DNA from: a virus
Direction: 5' to 3' (one strand)
DNA: 64,000 nt
Virus record (IMG/VR): IMGVR_UViG_3300030333_005399
Coordinates: 1 to 64,000 of that record
The position numbers and the translations under genes are program-made. Below are positions 32,075-40,149 of this stretch, piece by piece (within the stretch, counting starts at the first letter, position 1; each line of letters opens with the position of its first letter). The notes under the pieces are model-generated. The model ran no database searches. It was not told the origin of the DNA and was given only the letters and a program-made list of their open reading frames with translations.

Positions 32075-33030
32075 TCTGAATTTCTCCTGTAGTATGGAGG
32101 TGCTGTGTGTACAGAACCACCTAGTTCCATGTAAGTTTTAGCGTACTCTTCCCCATCCATAGTGTACCTCTCGACTGGTGGGGCAATCAAAGGAAAGTCC
32201 CACTGTTTAACAGTATTCATTATCTCAAACGTCTTCTTAAACCTTTCATCCCTACTTCCGTAGAATGGTGTACCCTTAAAGAAACCAGTCTTAGGAATCT
32301 TACGACCTTCGAACTCGACGGGCACCGGGGCACCAATTTCGACGGTCACGCCGATACGGTCGCGCAAGCGATTAGCTTGTACACGGTACTCTTCTAACAG
32401 CTTACCGAGATCAACAGACTCGGGTCGACAGAGGTGATGACGTACATCGATGCTTCCCAAACTGAGAGTTATTACCTCCACACTGGGTGCCACTTCGATA
32501 TCGTCGAGCAACCTCTCCTTTAGTACACCGTAAAGCGTTCTTCCATCCTTCTTTAGAACAGCAGCTTTGGAAGGTGCGTAAGCAGGAGTATGAGAATCTC
32601 CCCAACACAACCACTCGTGACCCAAACCAGCATGATCCATGTAAGGTACGTGATAGCACCAATCGCTTAACTGCTTGCACCACTCTTCGGTAATCTTTTT
32701 ACTCGTACTCGCAGCCTTGAGTCTCTTAGCCAAGAACGCACCGTAATCGGGCATCTCCCAATCCAAACTCGTGACGCGGTCGGGCGACACACCCATCAAA
32801 CGGTCGAAGCGTTCCCAAACCTCGTCTCCAGCACCAGCAAACAGGTTTAAGGCACCGGACCAGTTAACTCCATGGTCGAGGTACACGGTATCGTAATTCA
32901 ATACCTCTTCGGTACAGCGTTCGTTTATGTCCGCGTCCAAACGATCGGCCCATGTCAGAGACCAACCCCTTACGTGGGACTTCTCGTGCATGGGTATGTT
33001 AGTCGCGGGACTTGTTATAACCTTACTCAT
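32059..33030 (-). CDS. SGNH-hydrolase-like protein
   Basis: A 323-residue protein. CWGDSHTPAYAPSKA (GDSH at residues about 144-147) fits block I of SGNH/GDSL hydrolases, ITLSLGSIDVRHHLC fits the region of block III (Asp replacing the usual Asn of GxND), and GGSVHTAPPYYRR could supply the late catalytic His. Such proteins are esterases or acyl transferases acting on glycans or lipids. Base composition is richer in G+C than most of the window, with more CGG/CTG-type codons, so a different origin is possible. GAGGTTTCTAATG leads the gene. Confidence 0.6.
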   Translation of the reverse strand: MSKVITSPATNIPMHEKSHVRGWSLTWADRLDADINERCTEEVLNYDTVYLDHGVNWSGALNLFAGAGDEVWERFDRLMGVSPDRVTSLDWEMPDYGAFLAKRLKAASTSKKITEEWCKQLSDWCYHVPYMDHAGLGHEWLCWGDSHTPAYAPSKAAVLKKDGRTLYGVLKERLLDDIEVAPSVEVITLSLGSIDVRHHLCRPESVDLGKLLEEYRVQANRLRDRIGVTVEIGAPVPVEFEGRKIPKTGFFKGTPFYGSRDERFKKTFEIMNTVKQWDFPLIAPPVERYTMDGEEYAKTYMELGGSVHTAPPYYRRNSEWVTL

Positions 33031-33034
33031 TAGA

Positions 33035-33060
33035 AACCTCTTTCTTTATTATATATATTA
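33035..33060 (-). promoter_or_regulatory. Degenerate promoter-like leader
   Basis: The minus strand reads TATATATAATAAAG followed by AAAGAGGTTTCTAATG. This matches the -10/leader end of the early modules (TATAATAAATAAGAGGTTACTAAATG-type) but lacks ATGTACAT and TAGATTCTA. Confidence 0.4.
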
Positions 33061-33078
33061 CTCAAATCTCTCAAAATG

Positions 33079-33561
33079 CTATTTAATTTTCTCTAAGTCC
33101 CACTTGTCCCACAAAGCGTCTACGTAATCCTTAGCGGACTTGAGACTGACAGTGTGACCGTACCACTTATCGGTAAAGGCCCTGTACTCCTTGATAGCGG
33201 CTATCTTGTTCTTGGGGTAGAACTGCTTTAGACCCTCGGTGGCTGCGGTCTTTGGTACCGATAACCTACCGAACACTGCATACTTCTTCCACAGACAGTT
33301 AGCCTGAGTCTTCTCGGCCCTAGATAACCCGGTCTTGGAGTGCTCGAAGTTATCGAATACTACAGCCGAGTGTAGATCTGCTTTGAACTCGTCGGTGTGT
33401 AGGTAAAGCTGACCTGTCTTTTCAGACTTGGCCATCTCTGCCCAGCGGAGGATCCTGCGGATTAGGGTCTTGGTTAGAGGTTCTCCTGCCTCCTTGAGCA
33501 CCGTGTTAGGGTTACGTCGGGCCCAAAGATCGTCTAGGTTGTAAAGGCTTTTGTAGTCCAT
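33079..33561 (-). CDS. Protein of unknown function in the G+C-richer block
   Basis: A 160-residue protein from the ATG at 33561 (MDYKSLYNLDDLWARRNPNT), which overlaps the zinc-ribbon stop as TAATG and has GGAGG upstream; a longer reading to 33609 lacks this support. It is helical and basic (RILRWAEMAKSEKTGQLYLH; KQFYPKNKIAAIKEYRAFTD). No family recognised. Confidence 0.6.
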   Translation of the reverse strand: MDYKSLYNLDDLWARRNPNTVLKEAGEPLTKTLIRRILRWAEMAKSEKTGQLYLHTDEFKADLHSAVVFDNFEHSKTGLSRAEKTQANCLWKKYAVFGRLSVPKTAATEGLKQFYPKNKIAAIKEYRAFTDKWYGHTVSLKSAKDYVDALWDKWDLEKIK

Positions 33562-33689
33562 TATGTTAATGTTCCTCCATTTGTCTTTTCCACTACGCAA
33601 AACAGGCAAAGCTTAGGGTAGAATATCATCCTGCCGTCTAGCCGTTTGCCGCACTGCGAGCATTTTTTATGTTTAGTAGGTTTCTTCAT
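33561..33689 (-). CDS. Zinc-ribbon microprotein
   Basis: A 42-residue protein (MKKPTKHKKCSQCGKRLDGR and on) with two Cys pairs, CSQC and CLFC, spaced as a zinc ribbon. The TAATG overlap with the next gene and the GGAGG inside its end support translation of both. Probably binds zinc; partner unknown. Confidence 0.65.
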   Translation of the reverse strand: MKKPTKHKKCSQCGKRLDGRMIFYPKLCLFCVVEKTNGGTLT

Positions 33690-33849
33690 ATTATATGAAT
33701 GGGTGTATATATTCAACCTGGGGTAATAAAATCATCGTGGTGGTAAAATAGGCTTGTGCACGTATAAAAAAAGTAATTCGATTCCGATTTCCGCCAGGGG
33801 CGGCCCGATGTGGGCCACCTACCTGGGGACTTGAGGTTACCAGTCTCAA
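33690..33849. other. Non-coding region with GC-rich inverted repeats
   Basis: No gene is seen. Two inverted repeats lie in tandem downstream of the AAA+ gene: GGCCC/GGGCC around 33803-33822 and CCGCC/GGCGG around 33787-33802, followed on the minus strand by a run of seven T about 20 bases on. They may end transcription of the AAA+ gene, although the T-run is not adjacent to the stems. Confidence 0.4.
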
Positions 33850-35001
33850 TTAAGCTTCCTCGCTTACGTCTTCGAACAGCTCGTCGGATGAACCGTCGTC
33901 AGTGTACTTTTGCAGTAGCTGCTTGACGAAGGTTCTCTCCGACTCGACTCCACCGGCCGCATCGAACTTGGGAAGTACTGCTACCTCGGCAGACTCAGTC
34001 AGTGTAAACCCGTCGTAGAGCAAGCTTGCTATCTCTACTGTGGATCGGGTACTTATATGGGTGGATAACCTGCCCTCTTCCGAACTAGACTCGCTGCGTG
34101 TAATGAATGCAAGCTCTGCCACGTTTTCGATTAATTCGGCTTTTACATTTGGGTATAACCCACTTAGTAAGCTTACTTCCTGTTCTTTGTTCAAGACGTC
34201 CATCTCAATCTGTGTGAACCTATCCAGTAGAGCTCTGTCGAGAACCCTTGTCGCGGTATACTCGTTACCGATGTTAGCAGTAGCGATAAAAGTAACGCCT
34301 TTTGCTACGTTAATAGTAGCCTGGCCGTCAGCCTCGTCTAACCTGAGATACCTCTGTCCTTCGTCTAGTACTGTCATAAGGATATTCCAAGCTTCAGGAT
34401 GAGCTCTTGATAACTCGTCGAGTAATATAACCGCGTTCTCAGTCTGGATAGCTTTAACGAAAAGCGCTTCTGAGAAGTAAGTGCCTTTCTCTTTGTTATA
34501 ATGTGTATTACCGATAAGGGTAGCACGTGGATCCTGTGTGGAACCTAAGTTAAAGTAGAACTCAGGTCTGTCGAGAGATTTAACTAGACTCTTTGCAGCC
34601 ATAGTCTTACCACACCCGGCGGGACCAGTCATCATAATGTTCTTACCTCTCATCGCAGATCTTACTAAGTACTTCCACTTAACCTCATTCATGATAAGAC
34701 TATTTGGCTTAAGCTTGTAAGAACTGTGTATATATGACAAAATGTCATTATGATCTTCGCTGACGTCTTCGGTAACCGTGACGACTACAGCTTGTTCATC
34801 CCACTCAGACTTAGTAGCAGGCCTCCAAAAGATACGCCCAGTGCTACCAGTCTTACGTACTGCATAACCAGTATCGGCTAAGATCTGTTTACGTTTATAT
34901 GACGGCATCTCCTTAGAGTAGTCAGTGCCATTTTGACATACTGCTCTGGTGCGACTGCCGACAGTTTCAATTTTTACTATTACATTTGTGTTTGAGTTCA
35001 T
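33850..35001 (-). CDS. cobS: AAA+ ATPase, CobS/MoxR-like
   Basis: A 383-residue AAA+ protein. Walker A GPAGCGKT is at residues 126-133, Walker B is NAVILLDELSRAHPEAWNIL, sensor 1 is FIATANIGNEY, and the arginine-finger region is VLDRALLDRFTQIEM. This is the phage CobS-like type, related to MoxR chaperones that work with a VWA-domain partner. That partner is the CobT-like gene 1.7 kb upstream (36741-38774). A role in cobalt chelation is not required; remodelling of a protein target is equally likely. It is led by promoter module E. Confidence 0.88.
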   Translation of the reverse strand: MNSNTNVIVKIETVGSRTRAVCQNGTDYSKEMPSYKRKQILADTGYAVRKTGSTGRIFWRPATKSEWDEQAVVVTVTEDVSEDHNDILSYIHSSYKLKPNSLIMNEVKWKYLVRSAMRGKNIMMTGPAGCGKTMAAKSLVKSLDRPEFYFNLGSTQDPRATLIGNTHYNKEKGTYFSEALFVKAIQTENAVILLDELSRAHPEAWNILMTVLDEGQRYLRLDEADGQATINVAKGVTFIATANIGNEYTATRVLDRALLDRFTQIEMDVLNKEQEVSLLSGLYPNVKAELIENVAELAFITRSESSSEEGRLSTHISTRSTVEIASLLYDGFTLTESAEVAVLPKFDAAGGVESERTFVKQLLQKYTDDGSSDELFEDVSEEA

Positions 35002-35019
35002 TTGGTAACCTCTTTATTT

Positions 35020-35085
35020 AATTTCTATTAGAATCTACACGTAAAAACCGGTTAATGTACATGCTTTTTTTTAAAAAAATGCGTT
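35020..35085 (-). promoter_or_regulatory. Early promoter module E
   Basis: Minus strand: A-tract, ATGTACAT (35055-35062), CCGG, 17 bp, TAGATTCTA (35029-35037), then GAGGTTACCAA and the ATG at 35001. The TATAAT seen in modules B-D is not conserved here. Confidence 0.78.
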
Positions 35086-35090
35086 TTTTT

Positions 35091-35450
35091 TCAATAAATA
35101 TCGGGAGGCATATCTGAATAGTCTCGGGTGTCGGAGTACTCTTCATCATCAGGTTTGTCGTAGTAGTCATCGGATACACCGCGGGACTCCATACTACCAG
35201 TTACTACCCCGCCGCCGGGCTTAAAGCCTGAATTGTACACTATACCGTCGCCGTGCTTCCTTAGATGAGTGTTAACCTTACGCCGCTCCATAAAGTCTAT
35301 CAGATCCTGCTCGTCGAATAAAACCTTGCTGTTGCTGCGTACGCCCATCTTTATATAGGGAAGGACTCCTTTCCTCCTGTACCCGTCTATGGTAGACTCG
35401 GTCATGTGCAACATTTCCGCGGCTTGCTTTTTTGTAAGATATTTTGGCAT
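35091..35450 (-). CDS. MerR/excisionase-type helix-turn-helix protein
   Basis: A 119-residue protein. YLTKKQAAEMLHMTESTIDG plus YRRKGVLPYIKMGVRSNSKV is the HTH_17 (excisionase/MerR-like) fold: LTKKQAAEMLHMTESTIDGYRR is the HTH and the following wing is basic. The C-terminal half is Gly/Asp/Tyr-rich and likely disordered. Probably a DNA-binding regulator. It ends 5 bases before promoter module E; autoregulation is possible. G+C-richer than most of the window. Confidence 0.75.
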   Translation of the reverse strand: MPKYLTKKQAAEMLHMTESTIDGYRRKGVLPYIKMGVRSNSKVLFDEQDLIDFMERRKVNTHLRKHGDGIVYNSGFKPGGGVVTGSMESRGVSDDYYDKPDDEEYSDTRDYSDMPPDIY

Positions 35451-35642
35451 AGTATATATGACACCTTGGCTTAAAAAAATTTTCTCTGAACGAACGCGAG
35501 CTTACTCACCATACTCTCCTGGATCATAGATTTTCTTATGAATAAGTATCGATTAGTCTACATTTTTCACAAAGACCAGTGCTGCTATATCGGCTCCATA
35601 TTCGATTGGGGTGCGACAAACTCTATAACCTCTAGACCTATA
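35451..35642. other. Stretch without a convincing gene
   Basis: On the minus strand only very short readings occur, for example MVSKLAFVQRKFF behind CAGGAG (35468-35509 region) and a TTG-started 27-residue reading containing CEKC. None has enough support. An AAGGTG site precedes the HTH gene at its end. Confidence 0.35.
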
Positions 35643-35789
35643 TTAGCGGTACCATATACTCCATATTACTAGACTGATAAACCCGATAACGTGTACCCAA
35701 AACAGGACTTGCCACGCCATCCACAGTACGGGGACCATTAGTACCGTGATACCTAGGATTACGAGTCCCTCTTTACTTTGCCAGCTCAT
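35643..35789 (-). CDS. Small membrane protein
   Basis: A 48-residue, Trp-rich membrane protein (MSWQSKEGLVILGITVLMVP and VLWMAWQVLFWVHVIGFISL) with two possible helices. It overlaps the end of the zinc-ribbon gene by 17 bases. Confidence 0.55.
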   Translation of the reverse strand: MSWQSKEGLVILGITVLMVPVLWMAWQVLFWVHVIGFISLVIWSIWYR

Positions 35790-35997
35790 TAGGATCCACC
35801 TCGGCTCCGCAGTCCCTACACACGTTTACTTGAAGTTGAATTAGTTCGCTTTTACCCGTTGGGCTCTGTATAGCGGATATTCGTTTCATTCTAACGGCTG
35901 ACTCGAATAAGAGGCATCCACACTCCTTGCATCCTACGTCTTCGAGTGTACTTGGATCTATCTGTAATGGTGTTCCTTGTTGCGGTATGTTCTGCAT
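35773..35997 (-). CDS. Zinc-ribbon protein
   Basis: A 74-residue protein. CKECGCLLFESAVRMKRISA and CRDCGAEVDPNELAK give two CxxC knuckles about 35 residues apart, typical of the small zinc-ribbon proteins found in marine T4-like phages. Function unknown; zinc and nucleic-acid binding likely. Confidence 0.7.
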   Translation of the reverse strand: MQNIPQQGTPLQIDPSTLEDVGCKECGCLLFESAVRMKRISAIQSPTGKSELIQLQVNVCRDCGAEVDPNELAK

Positions 35998-35999
35998 TA

Positions 36000-36128
36000 T
36001 TATCCTTTCGCTAACTGCAAATTTGTTAACTCGTTACGGTTCTCCCACATAAGGATCACCCATTCTTCCACGCGATCCCATCTTACTTTCGTTCCACGGG
36101 TACCGGGGAGTTGAAATAGTATGCGCAT
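36000..36128 (-). CDS. Small basic protein
   Basis: A 42-residue protein (MRILFQLPGTRGTKVRWDRV, EEWVILMWENRNELTNLQLA). Strong SD-like AAAGGATAATA of the next gene lies at its end. It starts 4 bases after the upstream gene's stop. Function unknown. Confidence 0.55.
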   Translation of the reverse strand: MRILFQLPGTRGTKVRWDRVEEWVILMWENRNELTNLQLAKG

Positions 36129-36131
36129 CGT

Positions 36132-36389
36132 TTATCCCTGTAATAGGTCCTTGCCGTGCTCTCCGTACAAGTCCCATGTGCGCGGACCGTGTTGGATGTC
36201 CTCGTCGACCGTTATTCGGCCTTTGCCCGCGTCGACCGTGAAAACCTTATCACCCGTCGTCTTGTACACCTCGTTGAGTGCGGCTGTGAGGGAAGGATGT
36301 ACCATAGATTCTCTTCCATCTAAAGTATCTTCCGTTAGGACCCATCTATCCCCTGGAGGGTGTCTCTCTGCTACTACTTTTATTGCCAT
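36132..36389 (-). CDS. Small protein of unknown function
   Basis: An 85-residue protein (MAIKVVAERHPPGDRWVLTE; AGKGRITVDEDIQHGPRTWD). GGAG precedes the ATG. Codons are G+C-richer than in the flanking A+T-rich genes. No family recognised. Confidence 0.55.
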   Translation of the reverse strand: MAIKVVAERHPPGDRWVLTEDTLDGRESMVHPSLTAALNEVYKTTGDKVFTVDAGKGRITVDEDIQHGPRTWDLYGEHGKDLLQG

Positions 36390-36423
36390 TTGATTACTCC
36401 TTTAAAACCCTTATTGTAACTAG

Positions 36424-36705
36424 TTATGTAAACATCTCCCAAACCTTATCGATGATTAGTGCTACGAAACCCATTCCAATAACACCTCTCCACTTCTGTG
36501 AATTTTCTCTAAACTGTGTATTTTGTTTTGTCTCTGCCCATAACCCTTCGTTTGGATTGAATAAATTTTCTTTTAGAAAGCTCAGCGATGCATCGGTCTT
36601 ACCGTGCGCCATAGACATATCGTGTCTCATTTGATCCATCTTTTTATCAAGCTCGTCTAGACGGTAGTGTACTAGTTCGAGATCTTGTTTGTCTTTTGCA
36701 TTCAT
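36424..36705 (-). CDS. Coiled-coil protein with C-terminal membrane helix (XhlA/holin-like layout)
   Basis: A 93-residue protein: an N-terminal coiled coil (LELVHYRLDELDKKMDQMRH), a polar middle, and one C-terminal membrane helix (WRGVIGMGFVALIIDKVWEM). This is the layout of XhlA-type lysis accessory proteins, but the sequence match is only general. Confidence 0.5.
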   Translation of the reverse strand: MNAKDKQDLELVHYRLDELDKKMDQMRHDMSMAHGKTDASLSFLKENLFNPNEGLWAETKQNTQFRENSQKWRGVIGMGFVALIIDKVWEMFT

Positions 36706-36740
36706 GTGTAGTCCATAGATTTGAGATTCATAAATAAATA

Positions 36741-38774
36741 CTAGCTAGCTAAGAATTTATTATTGAGAACCTTAGCTAAACTAATAAGATTTGTAGGATC
36801 AATGAATGTTGCATCTTGTCCGTACATTCTTTTGAAATCTCTTATTGAACTATCTCTCTCGTAACGACCATCAGTGATAAAGAATGATAAGATGTTAATT
36901 CCAGTCTTACGAAATTTATCAACTTGATTGCGAGTATGTTCGACTGCATCTCTTCCAGAGTAACTCATCTCACTGTTGCTGTAGTATGGCATACCGTCTG
37001 AAAGATTAAGGAAGAATGAATCTCTACCGTTTGAATCATTCATGATTTGCTTTTCGATAGCTGCGAAACATAGACCTTCGGGAGTAGTACCTTTAGCGTC
37101 TAAATACTTCCAATATTTTTTGATGTGTACGATCTTGTTAACTTTTGAATCGTAGATTACTGCAAGTAATGGATCTTGTGAATCGTTTACTGTAGTTCTT
37201 AGGTTAACGTGTACGTGAATGTTACCAACCATATCGGCTGCAGTTGCCATAGCAGCTGCACTTTTGATAGCGTTATTAAAGTTGCTACCACTCATAGATC
37301 CACTTGCATCGATTGAGATATGAAGATAAGCATCGTTGTACTTTGTAGTGAATGAGTGTGAGAATACGTTACCGTTGTTGAAACCTAACTCAGCAATTAA
37401 TCTCTTGTCGATACGACCAGATTCTTGTCTTGTCCACTTAGTAGTACGTTCTTCGTTACGAACTTGTAACTTACGACCAAGTTTCTTACCAAGAAGGATA
37501 CCATTTGATATGTTTGCTTCCATATCTTGTGATCTGTAACGTGACATGATTGAGTGAGCAATACTTCCATTTCTCCAACTACCTTCAACTTCGTCTACTA
37601 ATTCTTGACCGATACGAGGTAGTACAACTACTTTTACAGCTTTGTTAGTCTTATTACCGTAGTAGTCTTCAGCTTCTACTTCAACTTCTTTGTGATAAGC
37701 ACCTGATTTCTCAACTGCACTAATTGCTTTTTGATCTTTCTTTGAAAGCTGTGTCTTCTTAATCTTACCGTCTGTGAACTGTTTTTGCTTTTCGATAGCT
37801 TTATCAATCTGATAGTGTTCTTTATCGGAAAGTTCTTGATCAGTTGAAGGAGCTGATTCACCTTCAGCTTCCATTGACTTATCGTCAGTATCAACTTCAG
37901 TACCACTACCATTAGATGAAGACGGTGAATCTGAAGCAGTCTCAGCTCCATTTTCGTCGATGGTTGATTCACCGTCTTCTGAGGTTACATCTTCTTTTGG
38001 AGTCATATGCTTCATGATAATATCGTATACGTCACACGCAACGTTGAAAGCATCTTCAGTCGAAGTCAGTCTAGAGATGTTTTTAAGATTAATAGTATTG
38101 TAAATGATTCTCAATCCTGGAAGAGCATCTAAGTCTGTATTAGGATTAGTAAAGTTAATGATACGAAACTCATAATGATCGTAGTCACTTGAATCACGAT
38201 AGTCATTAGACTTAAGACCTTTATTGATAGCTCTGAAATTGAAATATTTATCATACATTGAGTGATAATAATTTTTGTATCCTGGAGCAGATTTAAATGT
38301 CATATAATCGATTCTACGATCTTCGATGTAGTTAAGAAGACTCTTGATTCTTGGAACCATATCTTGGTAATCTGACCATTCATCTGACTGATAAACAAGT
38401 CCACCGTAATCAATACCATATCTAGTATTGATATGAGTTTTAAGATCTCTTAAGAAATCAAAATCACTGTGTACAATATGACTACCTTCATGAAGAGCTA
38501 AACCAACTGAAGGATCAAAATTCTTATCGTTAAGATTAGAAGCTAGAGTTACAGTCTTACCATCGGTGTAACTATCTCTACCTTGAAATTTTACTTTAAT
38601 ATCACTACGACCAGTAACAATGTTGACATAGTTAGAAATAGCTTTACGATAACCAGCGAGAGCGATTAAGTCTTTACCTTTTTTCTTGGTAACTTCTTCA
38701 TCTCTCCACCAAGCATCGACACTACCTGTCATGTTGCCGATCCAATAGTTTGAGTTTTGATTTATTCTTGTCAT
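36741..38774 (-). CDS. cobT: CobT-like VWA-domain protein with HExxH-like motif
   Basis: A 677-residue protein. Near the start, GLALHEGSHIVHSDFDFL holds HEGSH (His95, Glu96, His99), a zinc-metalloprotease-type motif seen in phage CobT-like proteins. Residues about 265-330 are an acidic, Ser-rich linker (SEDGESTIDENGAETASDSP). The C-terminus is a VWA domain with MIDAS DASGSMSGSNFN, TAADMVGNIHVHV and LSDGMPYYSN. It is the expected partner of the CobS-like AAA+ ATPase. The pair may form a chelatase-like or MoxR/VWA remodelling machine. It is led by promoter module F. Confidence 0.85.
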   Translation of the reverse strand: MTRINQNSNYWIGNMTGSVDAWWRDEEVTKKKGKDLIALAGYRKAISNYVNIVTGRSDIKVKFQGRDSYTDGKTVTLASNLNDKNFDPSVGLALHEGSHIVHSDFDFLRDLKTHINTRYGIDYGGLVYQSDEWSDYQDMVPRIKSLLNYIEDRRIDYMTFKSAPGYKNYYHSMYDKYFNFRAINKGLKSNDYRDSSDYDHYEFRIINFTNPNTDLDALPGLRIIYNTINLKNISRLTSTEDAFNVACDVYDIIMKHMTPKEDVTSEDGESTIDENGAETASDSPSSSNGSGTEVDTDDKSMEAEGESAPSTDQELSDKEHYQIDKAIEKQKQFTDGKIKKTQLSKKDQKAISAVEKSGAYHKEVEVEAEDYYGNKTNKAVKVVVLPRIGQELVDEVEGSWRNGSIAHSIMSRYRSQDMEANISNGILLGKKLGRKLQVRNEERTTKWTRQESGRIDKRLIAELGFNNGNVFSHSFTTKYNDAYLHISIDASGSMSGSNFNNAIKSAAAMATAADMVGNIHVHVNLRTTVNDSQDPLLAVIYDSKVNKIVHIKKYWKYLDAKGTTPEGLCFAAIEKQIMNDSNGRDSFFLNLSDGMPYYSNSEMSYSGRDAVEHTRNQVDKFRKTGINILSFFITDGRYERDSSIRDFKRMYGQDATFIDPTNLISLAKVLNNKFLAS

Positions 38775-38789
38775 TTAGTAACCTCTTTT

Positions 38790-38876
38790 AAATTATAATA
38801 GAATCTACTAAACAAAACCGGTTATTGTACATGCTTTTTTTCACTTTTTTTCATTTTTTTTCGCTTTTTTTCGCTT
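38790..38876 (-). promoter_or_regulatory. Early promoter module F with four phased A-tracts
   Basis: Minus strand: four runs of 7-8 A, each starting 10 bases after the last (about 38833-38872), then ATGTACAA (38825-38832), CCGG, 17 bp, TAGATTCTA (38799-38807), TATAAT, and GAGGTTACTAA before the ATG at 38774. Confidence 0.8.
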
Positions 38877-39363
38877 AAAAATCTCCATAATCTACTTGAA
38901 AACATGTTAATCCTTCCATTCTCCACATATCAACCACTTTTTGTCTATCGTCAAATACACCCAAAACCTTACTTCTATCTGGACAATGATCTTCCAACAT
39001 TCTATACTTTAAGACTTCATCAGAAATATAGAGTTCCTTCTTGTTTGAAGGTCTCATAACCAATTTGTGATACTTAATGTCGTGTTCTTCTAACCATATC
39101 TTTGTGGCTAACTTAGTTCTATCAGATCTTCCACTGAATATGTATATGGATGCTCCACTATCGTAAAGTAACTTACACATAGTCACAACTGGAATATTTG
39201 GAACATCTAACTTTATATTTTTTGGATCGTGTAACACATTCCAATTTATTTTATTATAGTCGGCTTCTCTAGTCTTATTTGCTGTTGCTAACTTCATACG
39301 TTCATCTGTGTTAGCTAATGTTCCGTCTAAGTCGAAGATTACTATTTTATCTTTTACAGACAT
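38875..39363 (-). CDS. HAD-family phosphatase, T4 Pnkp 3'-phosphatase-like
   Basis: A 162-residue protein. IFDLDGTLANTDERM is HAD motif I, IFSGRSDRTKLATKIWL is motif II, and VFDDRQKVVDMWRMEGLTCF holds the late Asp pair. The FSGRSD and GVFDDR...DMWR elements are those of the 3'-phosphatase domain of T4 polynucleotide kinase; no kinase P-loop is present. It may repair 3'-phosphate ends of DNA or RNA. GGAG precedes the ATG. Confidence 0.8.
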   Translation of the reverse strand: MSVKDKIVIFDLDGTLANTDERMKLATANKTREADYNKINWNVLHDPKNIKLDVPNIPVVTMCKLLYDSGASIYIFSGRSDRTKLATKIWLEEHDIKYHKLVMRPSNKKELYISDEVLKYRMLEDHCPDRSKVLGVFDDRQKVVDMWRMEGLTCFQVDYGDF

Positions 39364-39382
39364 TTGATTCTCCTTTGATATG

Positions 39383-39736
39383 TTATTCTCTATGATTCCA
39401 TGGACCTTGATACCACCTGTCGCCGTTATTTGGAACCCTTACTAATTGATAATATTTGTCGTCCACTTGAAATGGTTCGTTTATTGCAAATGGACTTGTT
39501 TGTTCATACACAACTCTATCCCATAATATTTCTATGATCTCACTTTTATATATATCGGGCAAATCTTTAAATGTTATTGGTTCAATAATCTCAATGGATA
39601 TTTGACAGTAAACGTCTCCACTCGGAACCAATCTGTATGGTACAATTTCTAATGGTTCTTGTGCACTTAGTGCTTCGTATAAGAACACCAACAGAACTAA
39701 AATGATGTGAATTACTGAAAAGTTTAGTTTTTTCAT
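39383..39736 (-). CDS. Secreted or periplasmic protein of unknown function
   Basis: A 117-residue protein with a signal peptide (FSVIHIILVLLVFLYEALSA, cleavage before QEP) and a polar mature part (ISIEIIEPITFKDLPDIYKS; NGDRWYQGPWNHRE). It is transcribed away from the TonB-like gene across an 80-base region with a palindrome. It opens the envelope cargo region. Confidence 0.6.
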   Translation of the reverse strand: MKKLNFSVIHIILVLLVFLYEALSAQEPLEIVPYRLVPSGDVYCQISIEIIEPITFKDLPDIYKSEIIEILWDRVVYEQTSPFAINEPFQVDDKYYQLVRVPNNGDRWYQGPWNHRE

Positions 39737-39761
39737 ATTATTTCCTTTAATATATAACGTT

Positions 39762-39775
39762 AATTACGTAATTAT
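39762..39775. promoter_or_regulatory. Perfect 14-bp palindrome between divergent genes
   Basis: TAATTACGTAATTA is its own reverse complement. It lies in the 80-base gap between the divergent secreted-protein gene (minus) and the TonB-like gene (plus), so it is a candidate operator for both. Confidence 0.45.
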
Positions 39776-39816
39776 TTGTGAGACTAACATTAACCCCATT
39801 AAACCGGAGAAACAAA

Positions 39817-40149
39817 ATGAGGACATTAGGTTGTTTGTTATTGATGGGCATGGTGGCTGCCCAAAATCCTTCGGTCGAAGGAAGCCATCCACCCATACCA
39901 AAAAAACCATTTGAATTGAACGTATCAGATTTACCATCCACTCACCAATACTATAAAGGTGGTACCATACATGTTGAATTTATCGTTAATGAGAATGGCG
40001 ACGTTGAAGACGCTATCGTAGTAGACACTTTTGATGTACGTTACAGCACCGCTATTTTGGAGAAAGTAATGGATACTAAATATATTCCTGCTCATCAAAA
40101 TGGCATTCCAGTTAGAGTTAGATATAAGTTACCTATTGCGTTTAGATAA
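39817..40149 (+). CDS. Secreted TonB C-terminal-domain protein
   Basis: A 110-residue protein on the plus strand, from the ATG at 39817 (GGAG upstream). MRTLGCLLLMGMVAAQ is a signal peptide ending in AAQ. The mature part is a TonB_C domain: GGTIHVEFIVNENGDVEDAI, AILEKVMDTKYIPAHQNGIP, VRVRYKLPIAF (family pattern: G.v.v.f.v...G.v, .f.Pa..nG.pv...v..pi.F). Unlike cellular TonB it has no membrane anchor or Pro-rich spacer. It could compete for TonB-dependent receptors or Tol-type partners; this is inference. It is one of few plus-strand genes. Confidence 0.8.
   Translation: MRTLGCLLLMGMVAAQNPSVEGSHPPIPKKPFELNVSDLPSTHQYYKGGTIHVEFIVNENGDVEDAIVVDTFDVRYSTAILEKVMDTKYIPAHQNGIPVRVRYKLPIAFR

Noticed and set aside
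33770-33800. T-loop-like sequence (ATTCGATTCCGAT) suggesting a tRNA or tmRNA end
   Set aside because: No matching acceptor stem, D-arm or anticodon arm could be built upstream on either strand.
35451-35642. Very short readings, including a 27-codon TTG-started frame with CEKC
   Set aside because: No ATG, weak ribosome sites and no conserved motif beyond one Cys pair.
39747-39941. A 64-codon minus-strand frame opposite the TonB-like gene
   Set aside because: It is antisense to a well-supported plus-strand gene with signal peptide, domain match and ribosome site, and has no family features.
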